Shown piece after piece: positions 7,098 to 14,146 of a stretch of 17,259 nucleotides of DNA. The stretch spans positions 1-17,259 of the forward strand of contig DATGTW010000092.1 in the NCBI GenBank assembly GCA_035301625.1. The letters are read 5' to 3'. Below the pieces are notes generated by a model. That model had not been told where the DNA came from and searched no databases. It worked only from the letters and a program-made list of their open reading frames with translations. Within the stretch, counting starts at the first letter, position 1; the number at the start of each line of letters is the position of its first letter. A program made the position numbers and the translations under genes. The DNA is from Paenalcaligenes sp035301625. Its GTDB lineage: Bacteria; Pseudomonadota; Gammaproteobacteria; Burkholderiales; Burkholderiaceae_B.

Positions 7098-8837
7098 CTA
7101 TTCTTCAGTGTCTTCGCGCTGTTGATCAAGCTTTGCTCGCAGCAATGCACCCAGGTTGGTAGTACCTGTGGAGGCGCCTTGCTCGCTGATGCGCTGCATG
7201 CTCTCGGCAGCCTCGGCGCTTTCGCGGGCCTTGACTGACAACTGAATGCTGCGTGCGCGACGATCGATATTGATGATCATGACCTCGATTTCATCGCCAT
7301 CGTTTAGGACGGTGGTTGCATCTTCGACACGACCAGTAGAAATCTCGGAAGCACGCAGGTAGCCATCTACGTCAATAGCCAAGTTGACTACGGCGCCTTT
7401 GGGCTCTACGGACTTAATGGTGCCTTTGAGTACCTGACCACGCTCGTGTTCGTTAACAAAGTTGCTAAATGGATCGCCCTCGAGCTGTTTGATACCCAGA
7501 GAAATACGCTCTTTTTCAGTATCAATACCCAAAACAACTGCGTCGACCTCTTCACCGCGCTTGTACTCACGAACGGCTTCCTCGCCACTGCCAGTCCAAG
7601 TTAGATCAGATAAGTGGACTAAACCATCAATGCCGCCGTCCAATCCTACAAAAATACCAAAATCGGTGATGGACTTAATAGCACCACGGACACGATCACC
7701 GCGATTGTTGTTCATGGCGAACTCTTCCCATGGGTTAGGCAAGCACTGCTTCATACCCAGTGAGATACGGCGACGCTCTTCGTCGATATCCAGAACCATG
7801 ACCTCAACCTCTTCGCCCAAGGTGACAACCTTGCGTGGGTCAACGTTCTTGTTAGTCCAATCCATCTCGGACACGTGGACCAAGCCCTCGATACCGTCTT
7901 CAACCTCGACAAATGCACCGTAATCAGTGAGGTTGGTGACCTTGCCAAAGAGACGGGTACCCTGTGGGTAGCGACGGGACAGACCCAGCCAAGGATCTTC
8001 GCCTAATTGCTTGACACCCAAGGAAACGCGGCTGCGCTCACGGTCGAACTTGAGTACTTTAACCTCGATCTCTTCGCCAATTTGGACAAGCTCGGAAGGA
8101 TGACGTACGCGACGCCAGGCCATATCTGTAATGTGCAGTAAACCGTCGATACCACCCAAATCGATAAAGGCACCGTAATCGGTGATGTTTTTGACAATCC
8201 CGTTGAGGATAAGACCTTCTTCGAGCTTTTCGAGCAGGCGTTCGCGCTCTTCACCCATGCTTTCTTCGAGCACGGCGCGACGTGACAATACGACGTTGTT
8301 GCGCTTGCGATCAAGCTTGATTACTTTGAATTCTACGGTTTGACCCTCGAATTGTGAGGTATCTTTGACCGGACGTAGATCTACCAATGAACCCGGCAAG
8401 AAAGCGCGGATACCATTGGTCATAACAGTCATACCACCCTTGACGCGGCCCACGATAGTACCTGTTACGTGCTCGCCGGACTCTAGCGCCTGCTCGAGCG
8501 CTAACCAAGCAGATAAACGCTTGGCACGGTCTCGGGACAGAATGGTATCGCCATAGCCGTTTTCAAATGCATCAATCGCTACGGATACAAAATCACCGGG
8601 TTCAACCTCGAGTTCGCCTTGGTCATTGTGGAACTCTTCGATAGGGATGAGAGCCTCGGATTTGAGACCTGCATTGACGAGTACATAGTTATGGTCAATG
8701 CGCAAAACCTCGGCGGAGATCACCTCGCCTACTTTGAGGTCTTGATCCTGGACACTTTCCTCGAACAAGTCGGCGAAACTCTCGCCGCCCAACACATCGT
8801 TAGTAGAAATTTCAGAACTGGAAGAGATGGAGGACAT
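7098..8837 (-). CDS. rpsA: 30S ribosomal protein S1
   Basis: RNA-binding ribosomal protein that brings mRNAs to the 30S subunit and helps unfold them. The 579-aa product contains six S1 (OB-fold) repeats at about 36-102, 121-187, 208-276, 293-363, 380-450 and 467-536. The first two are the divergent ribosome-binding ones; repeats 3-5 carry the typical TDYGAF or TDFGIF and DGLLHI/EGLVHV motifs. Match to E. coli S1 is strong, including RAFLPGSLVDLRPV and HVSEMDWTNKN. A Ser-rich N-terminal extension of roughly 18 residues precedes the conserved ESFADLFEES. The ATG at 8837-8835 has GGAA about 8 nt upstream. Two small hairpins in the leader suggest S1 autoregulation of the kind known in E. coli. 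ihfB follows 2 bp downstream. Confidence 0.98.
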   Translation of the reverse strand: MSSISSSSEISTNDVLGGESFADLFEESVQDQDLKVGEVISAEVLRIDHNYVLVNAGLKSEALIPIEEFHNDQGELEVEPGDFVSVAIDAFENGYGDTILSRDRAKRLSAWLALEQALESGEHVTGTIVGRVKGGMTVMTNGIRAFLPGSLVDLRPVKDTSQFEGQTVEFKVIKLDRKRNNVVLSRRAVLEESMGEERERLLEKLEEGLILNGIVKNITDYGAFIDLGGIDGLLHITDMAWRRVRHPSELVQIGEEIEVKVLKFDRERSRVSLGVKQLGEDPWLGLSRRYPQGTRLFGKVTNLTDYGAFVEVEDGIEGLVHVSEMDWTNKNVDPRKVVTLGEEVEVMVLDIDEERRRISLGMKQCLPNPWEEFAMNNNRGDRVRGAIKSITDFGIFVGLDGGIDGLVHLSDLTWTGSGEEAVREYKRGEEVDAVVLGIDTEKERISLGIKQLEGDPFSNFVNEHERGQVLKGTIKSVEPKGAVVNLAIDVDGYLRASEISTGRVEDATTVLNDGDEIEVMIINIDRRARSIQLSVKARESAEAAESMQRISEQGASTGTTNLGALLRAKLDQQREDTEE

Positions 8838-8852
8838 TAAATAAATTCCATC

Positions 8853-8892
8853 AGCCTTAATGGCTCGTTAAATGACACACCGAAAATCGGTG
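8853..8892 (-). promoter_or_regulatory. rpsA leader hairpins (possible S1 autoregulatory element)
   Basis: On the minus strand the leader first contains CACCGATTTTCGGTG (8892-8878), a 6-bp stem with a tight loop, then AGCCATTAAGGCT (8865-8853), a 4-bp stem, followed by an AU-rich stretch and the start codon. Short hairpins separated by AU-rich linkers close to the start codon are how the E. coli rpsA leader binds S1. The structural resemblance is inference; no covariation was tested. Confidence 0.4.
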
Positions 8893-8926
8893 GAGTGAAA
8901 AACAACCAATCAAGCAGAGCACTAAA

Positions 8927-8955
8927 CCTATACAATGTACCAACGCACTACTTAA
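8927..8955 (-). promoter_or_regulatory. Candidate rpsA promoter
   Basis: On the minus strand TTAAGT (8955-8950) and TATAGG (8932-8927) are spaced by 17 bp. The predicted start near 8920 gives a leader of about 83 nt that contains both rpsA hairpins. The -35 is weak. A strongly expressed ribosomal gene after a 208-bp gap would be expected to have its own promoter. Confidence 0.4.
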
Positions 8956-9045
8956 TTGACCCCTAAAACCAAAAACCAACACCTAATCACCAAGGGCACG
9001 CCTATACACGCTCTAACGAGCAACGGGCCCATCCAACAGTGAAAT

Positions 9046-9708
9046 TTAGGTTTTGATATTAGACCAGCATGCAAGCACCTGTGCAACTGTTTCGTCAATA
9101 CTTAAGTATGAAGAATCAATAATGTGCGCATCTGAGGCCGGCTGCAAAGGCGCGACCGTACGATTTTGATCGCGGTCATCTCGTGCCTGTAGATCCTCTA
9201 TTACTGACTCCATTTTAACAACAACCCCCTTATCTATCAACTGCTTATGGCGCCTACGCGCGCGTTCTTGTACATCGGCAATCAAGAAGATCTTGAGGGT
9301 TGCATTGGGAAAAACCACTGTCCCCATGTCGCGTCCATCAGCGACCAAACCCGGTGGCTGACAAAAGTCACGTTGCCGTTGTAAAAGTGCATCACGCACG
9401 AGTGGATAAGCCGCAAGCTGAGAAGCATTCAAACCCACCTCTTCACGGCGCAGTTGATTATTAACCTCTCGTCCTGACAACCAGACTCCCTGAGCATCAA
9501 AACGCACGTCCAACGCACTGGCTACATTTGCCACGGCGTTCGGATCATCTAGATTGACTGCTTGCTGCTGGGCAGCCAGTGCGGTAAGTCGGTACAGAGC
9601 ACCGCTATCAAGCACGTGCCAACCCAAGTATTCAGCAACTTTTTGTGTAACCGTGCCTTTGCCTGAAGCTGTGGGCCCATCAATGGTAATCACGGGAACA
9701 GTACTCAT
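9046..9708 (-). CDS. cmk: Cytidylate kinase (CMP/dCMP kinase)
   Basis: Phosphorylates CMP and dCMP to the diphosphates with ATP. The 220-aa product has the P-loop GPTASGKGT (11-19), DSGALYR (34-40), DGRDMGTVVFP (124-134), an Arg-rich lid segment ERARRRHKQ (148-156) and the RDDRDQNRTVAPL region (176-188) typical of bacterial Cmk. Length is as usual (about 220-230 aa). The ATG at 9708-9706 overlaps the aroA stop as ATGA, with no strong Shine-Dalgarno, so translation is probably coupled to aroA. It is the last gene of the tightly packed gyrA-to-cmk series; a 208-bp gap then separates it from rpsA, and I see no clear terminator there, so readthrough into rpsA is possible. Confidence 0.97.
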   Translation of the reverse strand: MSTVPVITIDGPTASGKGTVTQKVAEYLGWHVLDSGALYRLTALAAQQQAVNLDDPNAVANVASALDVRFDAQGVWLSGREVNNQLRREEVGLNASQLAAYPLVRDALLQRQRDFCQPPGLVADGRDMGTVVFPNATLKIFLIADVQERARRRHKQLIDKGVVVKMESVIEDLQARDDRDQNRTVAPLQPASDAHIIDSSYLSIDETVAQVLACWSNIKT

Positions 9709-11027
9709 GTCTGCACCAGCTGTTCAAATACAGAGAAATAGTGGGGGAAAGTTTTACTCACACAATCAGGATCCAAGATTTTGACTTGCACTGGGGCAAA
9801 CGCTGCCAAAGAAAAACACATCGCAATGCGATGATCATCATAAGTGAAAATCTCGGCATCTTGCCATTGCCCTTGTGATATTGGATAGACCCGTAGCCAA
9901 TCTGGACCAGATTCAACACGAGCCCCCAAGCGTTGCAACTCTGTTTCCATAGCATGGATTCGATCCGTTTCTTTGACTCGCCAACTACCGATATCACGCA
10001 GCAAACAAGGACCATCGGCATACATTGCCAGTGCTGCTGCCGTCATGGCTGCATCTGGTATCAAATCAAAACTCAGATCAAAAGCGTGCAAACGTTGGCC
10101 CTGGGCAACCTCAATTCCTTGGACCACCATTCCTTGCGGCTGGAACTTTACTTGTGCTCCCATCGCCTCGACTACCTGGGCGAATTGCACATCACCTTGG
10201 ACCGAGCTACTGCCCACCCCATCAATCTGTATCGGACCGCCACCAATGGCACCTAAAGCTAAAAAATATGAAGCCGAGGAAGCATCCCCTTCAACATAAT
10301 AACGCCCGGGCGAACGGTAGTGAGCTTGGGCAGGCACGACAAACCGCTGCCAATCCTCGTGTTCCACCTCAACACCAAAATCAGCCATCATAGCCAATGT
10401 AATTGCAATATAAGGCTGCGAAATTAATCGCCCGAGCACTTCGATCTGAACAGGGCGTCTGGTTTTTTGACTCACCAAAGGCGCGGACATTAATAGCGCA
10501 GTCAAAAACTGGCTAGATACATTGCCTTTGACCTGAAATACATGATCAGCGTCTATGCTGGCAGGTTTGATGTGTAGCGGCGGATAGTCATCAGCACCCA
10601 AATACTTGATTTGTGCGCCCCCAGCTTGCAAGGCGCTCACTAGATCGCCTATAGGACGCTCGTGCATCCGCTCTATTCCAGAGAGCTGATAATCTCCATC
10701 TGCCCATGCCAATGCCGCTGTCAACGAGCGCATGGCAGTACCCGCATTACGTAAAAACAATTCAGCTTGTGGGCTGAGCTGCTCCCAGCCACCCACGATT
10801 TCATAAGTCGATGGCTCTAACCGTCGAGCGGCCACCCCTAGGCGCTGTAGCGAGTCCAGCATCACCTCGGTGTCATCGGATTCGAGCACCCCTTGTAGTT
10901 CGGTACGTCCTTGGGCCATCGCAGCCAAAAGCAGCGCCCGATTAGAAATACTCTTTGAGCCGGGCAACTGCATTCGACCTTGTGCAGTTTTGACCCGAGG
11001 CAACAAATAAGATCGCATTTTATTCAT
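9705..11027 (-). CDS. aroA: 3-phosphoshikimate 1-carboxyvinyltransferase (EPSP synthase)
   Basis: Joins shikimate 3-phosphate and PEP to give EPSP, the step before chorismate. The 440-aa product is class I-like: LPGSKSISNR (21-30, Lys25), MHERPIGDL (121-129), IPDAAMT with the expected catalytic Asp325, WRVKETDR with Glu353, and DPDCVSKTFPHYF with Lys425. The loop at 91-101 reads FLRNAGTAMRS; E. coli has Gly93 and Pro101 at the matching, equally numbered sites, so Arg93 and Ser101 are departures next to the PEP/glyphosate pocket, while Gly96 and Thr97 are kept. The frame opens upstream inside tyrA, but the ATG at 11027-11025 has GGAG 8 nt before it; a second ATG lies three codons on (11018). 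It overlaps tyrA by 8 nt and cmk by 4 nt. In Pseudomonas tyrA and aroA are fused; here they are separate. Confidence 0.96.
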   Translation of the reverse strand: MNKMRSYLLPRVKTAQGRMQLPGSKSISNRALLLAAMAQGRTELQGVLESDDTEVMLDSLQRLGVAARRLEPSTYEIVGGWEQLSPQAELFLRNAGTAMRSLTAALAWADGDYQLSGIERMHERPIGDLVSALQAGGAQIKYLGADDYPPLHIKPASIDADHVFQVKGNVSSQFLTALLMSAPLVSQKTRRPVQIEVLGRLISQPYIAITLAMMADFGVEVEHEDWQRFVVPAQAHYRSPGRYYVEGDASSASYFLALGAIGGGPIQIDGVGSSSVQGDVQFAQVVEAMGAQVKFQPQGMVVQGIEVAQGQRLHAFDLSFDLIPDAAMTAAALAMYADGPCLLRDIGSWRVKETDRIHAMETELQRLGARVESGPDWLRVYPISQGQWQDAEIFTYDDHRIAMCFSLAAFAPVQVKILDPDCVSKTFPHYFSVFEQLVQT

Positions 11028-11913
11028 GATAACCACTCCGACTGGCCCACAAACGCCGCGCCAAAGCTGCCCGCTCCAGGAAGTCGTATAAAGATTCCTC
11101 GTCACTTTCCAAGAGTGCTTGCTCTGCTTGTGCAAAAGCCTCGCGCACCTCGCGCAACTCACTCAGCACAGCTTGTTTATTGCTTAAAAAAATATCGCGC
11201 CAGACTTCTGCTGAACCCGCAGCAATTCGGGTAAAGTCCTGAAACCCGCTCCCAGCGAGATTTAAACGCAAGTCTGCATTATCAGCACTGGCTACCTGCC
11301 ACATATATACAGCTGATAAAAAATGCGGCACATGACTTACTGAAGCTAACACCTCGTCATGCTCGGCGGGCTCCATTAATAAGACCCGAGCGCCGCAGTG
11401 TAACCACATTTGTGTGACTAACTGCTGGGCGCGTGGAGCCGTTTTAGGCGTCGGCGTCAGAACGATATTACGATCTTGGTACAGATCGGCACGTGCAGCC
11501 TCTGGCCCTGTTTTTTCAGCCCCTGCAATAGGGTGCCCCGCCACAAAACGCGGGTAATGCTCTTTTAATAATTCTTGGGCCAAACCCACCACGTCGGCCT
11601 TGGTACTGCCCACATCGGTAATCACCGTCTCAGGCCCCAGATGGGGGTATATCTCTTTGAACAAAGCAGCGCTGGCACGCACTGGGGTCGCCAGTACTAC
11701 CACATCTGCTTTGGCTGCTGCATCAGCAGCGCTGGCTTGAGCGTCAATGAGTCCCAGGTCTTGGGCCTTGCGTAAAGAGTTGGCGTCACGGCCTACGCCC
11801 AACACGCGCTGTACGACACCCGCTGATTTAAGGGCAGCTGCTAACGAGCCGCCTATCAAGCCTGGCCCAATAAGCGCAAGCGTAGGGATACTAAACGATG
11901 CTGATGGCTTCAT
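11020..11913 (-). CDS. tyrA: Prephenate/arogenate dehydrogenase
   Basis: NAD(P)-dependent oxidative decarboxylation of prephenate (or arogenate) in tyrosine synthesis. The 297-aa product is a monofunctional TyrA: the nucleotide-binding GPGLIGGSLA lies at 16-25, TDVGSTKADV at 99-108, the catalytic-type His127 in VAGHPIAGAEKTG, and SHVPHFLSA at 193-201. No chorismate mutase or ACT domain is attached, so feedback control, if any, must act on the catalytic domain or elsewhere. The sequence does not settle whether prephenate or arogenate, or NAD or NADP, is preferred. The ATG at 11913 follows the pheA stop by 8 bp and lacks a clear Shine-Dalgarno, suggesting re-initiation after pheA. The aromatic aminotransferase gene found between pheA and tyrA in the Pseudomonas supraoperon is absent. 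Confidence 0.95.
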   Translation of the reverse strand: MKPSASFSIPTLALIGPGLIGGSLAAALKSAGVVQRVLGVGRDANSLRKAQDLGLIDAQASAADAAAKADVVVLATPVRASAALFKEIYPHLGPETVITDVGSTKADVVGLAQELLKEHYPRFVAGHPIAGAEKTGPEAARADLYQDRNIVLTPTPKTAPRAQQLVTQMWLHCGARVLLMEPAEHDEVLASVSHVPHFLSAVYMWQVASADNADLRLNLAGSGFQDFTRIAAGSAEVWRDIFLSNKQAVLSELREVREAFAQAEQALLESDEESLYDFLERAALARRLWASRSGYHE

Positions 11914-11921
11914 GCTTTAAA

Positions 11922-13013
11922 TCAAGATTGCTGGCGAGGATAGGAACCCAAAAGCTTGAAAAACGCCACGTCTTTCTTGAGTTCTGCACAGGCGGCTTGG
12001 ACGGCCTCGTCCTGATAGTGGCCAAGCACATCCACATAAAAATAATATTCCCAATCACCCGTACGAGCAGGGCGCGACTCAAATCGAGTCATGGATACGC
12101 CATGTTTGGCCAGCGGTGAGAGCATTTCATAAACAGCACCAGCCCGATTGGGAACTGCCAAAATAAGACTGCTTTTATCATCACCTGAGGGTGCGTTGGC
12201 CACAGGACCTAACGCCAAAAAGCGTGTCCGGTTTTGTGGGTCATCTTGAATGCCTTGTTCAACAACTTGCAACCCCCAACCCTCTGCAGCTTGAATTCCG
12301 GCAATGGCAGCAATACCAGGCTCTTCAGCGGCCAATCGGGCTGCCTCAGCGTTACTGGCAGCTGCCGCACTGGGAATATTGGGAAAGTTTCTATTCAACC
12401 ACTGTTGGCACTGAGCCAAAGCCTGTGGGTGTGCCATAATACGCTGTATATCTGCTGCCTGACCACTTTGATTCAACAAATTATGTTGAATATGGATGGA
12501 GCGCTCCCCGATCACCTTTAATGAGGTATGTAGCAACAAATCGAGCGTGCGATTGACCGCCCCCTCGGTAGAGTTTTCTACCGGCACAATGCCATAATCA
12601 GCTTGCCCCGCCTCAACCAAGCGAAAAACCTCGTCAAAGGATGGGCAGCTACGCCTTTCTAAATAATGGCCAAAATGCTCTAATGCAGCCTGCTCGGAAA
12701 AAGTCCCCTTGGGACCGATATAAGCCACCCGAGGAACTGACTCTAAACCGCGGCAAGCCGAAATGACCTCACCCCAAATGGAGGATACTGAACCGTCTTG
12801 AACAGGCCCCTGATTAAGCTCTATGAGTCGCGCAATAACCTGTGCCTCGCGCTCAGGGCGTAATATAGGTTCATCCTGAGAGACCCCTTGTTTAAGCTGT
12901 CCTATTTCGAGAGCAGCTTGGGCGCGCTCGTTTAGCAGCTCGAGAATCTGTCTATCAATTGCATCGATTTTCTCGCGCCAAGGCTGGAGACGTTCTGGAA
13001 GAGTTTTAGCCAT
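11922..13013 (-). CDS. pheA: Bifunctional chorismate mutase/prephenate dehydratase (P-protein)
   Basis: Converts chorismate to prephenate and then phenylpyruvate on the way to phenylalanine. The 363-aa product has three domains in order: AroQ-type chorismate mutase (about 5-90, with IDAIDRQILELLNERAQ), prephenate dehydratase (about 95-270, with VPVENSTEGAVN at 143-154 and the catalytic NRTRF at 261-265), and a C-terminal ACT domain (about 280-358) with the phenylalanine-sensing motifs GAVYEML and ESRP (312-315). Allosteric inhibition by phenylalanine is therefore expected. The ATG at 13013-13011 overlaps the serC stop by 8 nt; a TTG four codons upstream is possible but less likely. The Shine-Dalgarno is weak, in keeping with coupling to serC. 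Confidence 0.96.
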   Translation of the reverse strand: MAKTLPERLQPWREKIDAIDRQILELLNERAQAALEIGQLKQGVSQDEPILRPEREAQVIARLIELNQGPVQDGSVSSIWGEVISACRGLESVPRVAYIGPKGTFSEQAALEHFGHYLERRSCPSFDEVFRLVEAGQADYGIVPVENSTEGAVNRTLDLLLHTSLKVIGERSIHIQHNLLNQSGQAADIQRIMAHPQALAQCQQWLNRNFPNIPSAAAASNAEAARLAAEEPGIAAIAGIQAAEGWGLQVVEQGIQDDPQNRTRFLALGPVANAPSGDDKSSLILAVPNRAGAVYEMLSPLAKHGVSMTRFESRPARTGDWEYYFYVDVLGHYQDEAVQAACAELKKDVAFFKLLGSYPRQQS

Positions 13014-14115
13014 GTTCTTTTTCAAAGTTTTGCATGAATTGTACGAGTGCCTGCACCCCTTTTAGTGGCATTGCATTATAAATAGATGCGCGCATTCCAC
13101 CGACAGATTTATGCCCTTTTAATTGTAACAAGCCTGCCTCAGCCGCTTTTTCAAGAAACAATGCATCGAGCTGTGCATCATGCAGCTGGAAAGGTATATT
13201 CATCCGTGAGCGCACGCTAGGCTCAACCATATTGATATAAAAATCAGACTTATCAATAGCCGCGTACAAAAGCCGAGCTTTTTCTTTGTTACGTCGCTCG
13301 ATCTCGGCCACCCCACCCTGTTGCTGTAGCCACTTGAAAACAAGCCCTGCCACATAAATGGCAAAAGTTGGCGGGGTATTCACCATCGACCCCTGCTGCT
13401 CGAGCAAGGTGTAATTCAATGCCGATGGACACTCTGGAAGAGCATGACCAAGAATATCCTTGCGCACAATAATGAGTGTGAGGCCAGCTGGGCCGATGTT
13501 TTTTTGTGCCCCTGCATAAACTGCTGCCACCCGATCAAAATTGATTGGCTGCGACAAAATATCGGAAGAAGCATCCATAATCAGCGGGACATCAAGCTCT
13601 GGCCAATCTGCGAACTCGACCCCACCCACTGTTTCATTGCTGCAGGCATGAACATAAGCCGCTTTTTCGTTGAGTTCCCAACTGCTAGGCTCAGGAAACC
13701 AAGTAAAGGGCGCATACTGTTTAGTATTTATCTCGCGTGCTTGGTTAGAGCTGGCTGCCAAACGTACGGGGCCGATATGCTGGGCTTCCTCGAAGGATTT
13801 CTGGGACCAACGACCTGACACAATGTAATCAGCGGTTTTATCCACACTGCGCCCCAAAAGATTGAGTGGCACCAAAGCGTTTTGTGCTTGCGCCCCACCC
13901 TGTGTAAAAAGCACTGCAAAATCATCCGGGATAGCCAACAATTGGCGCAAATCCTGTTCAGCCTCTGTAATAATCTGCTTGAATTGCGGCCCCCGATGGC
14001 TCATTTCCATAACAGACATGCCACTGCCGTGCCAATCAGTTAGCTCGGCCGAGACTTGTTGCAATACCTCAAAAGGTAATACCGCGGGGCCCGCTGAAAA
14101 ATTCCAAGGTCGCAT
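13006..14115 (-). CDS. serC: Phosphoserine aminotransferase
   Basis: PLP enzyme that transaminates 3-phosphohydroxypyruvate to phosphoserine in serine synthesis, and acts on the related 4-carbon substrate in pyridoxine synthesis. The 369-aa product begins MRPWNFSAGPAVLP, the class V aminotransferase start typical of SerC, and has HRGPQF (40-45), TQGGAQAQ (71-78), DASSD (181-185) and GAQKNIGPAG with the PLP-binding Lys205. The start ATG at 14115 is fixed by the conserved N-terminus, yet the 31 bases between the gyrA stop and serC contain no purine-rich Shine-Dalgarno, only AT-rich sequence. It is the second gene after gyrA and overlaps pheA by 8 nt. The same gyrA-serC-pheA order occurs in Pseudomonas. 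Confidence 0.97.
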   Translation of the reverse strand: MRPWNFSAGPAVLPFEVLQQVSAELTDWHGSGMSVMEMSHRGPQFKQIITEAEQDLRQLLAIPDDFAVLFTQGGAQAQNALVPLNLLGRSVDKTADYIVSGRWSQKSFEEAQHIGPVRLAASSNQAREINTKQYAPFTWFPEPSSWELNEKAAYVHACSNETVGGVEFADWPELDVPLIMDASSDILSQPINFDRVAAVYAGAQKNIGPAGLTLIIVRKDILGHALPECPSALNYTLLEQQGSMVNTPPTFAIYVAGLVFKWLQQQGGVAEIERRNKEKARLLYAAIDKSDFYINMVEPSVRSRMNIPFQLHDAQLDALFLEKAAEAGLLQLKGHKSVGGMRASIYNAMPLKGVQALVQFMQNFEKEHG

Positions 14116-14146
14116 AATATTTTTTAATAACTAATAGTTTAATTTG

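Noticed and set aside
7462..7923. A 153-codon plus-strand frame opposite rpsA
   Set aside because: Antisense shadow of the S1 repeats; its Ser/Pro/Arg-rich repetitive product mirrors the repeated S1 domains.
9001..9034. Possible terminator after cmk (GCTC/GAGC hairpin at 9010-9021)
   Set aside because: The stem is only 4 bp and no U-tract follows closely on the minus strand, so no terminator was called.
11028..11162. Longer N-terminus for aroA
   Set aside because: It would overlap tyrA by over 140 nt with unrelated residues; the ATG at 11027 has GGAG 8 nt upstream.
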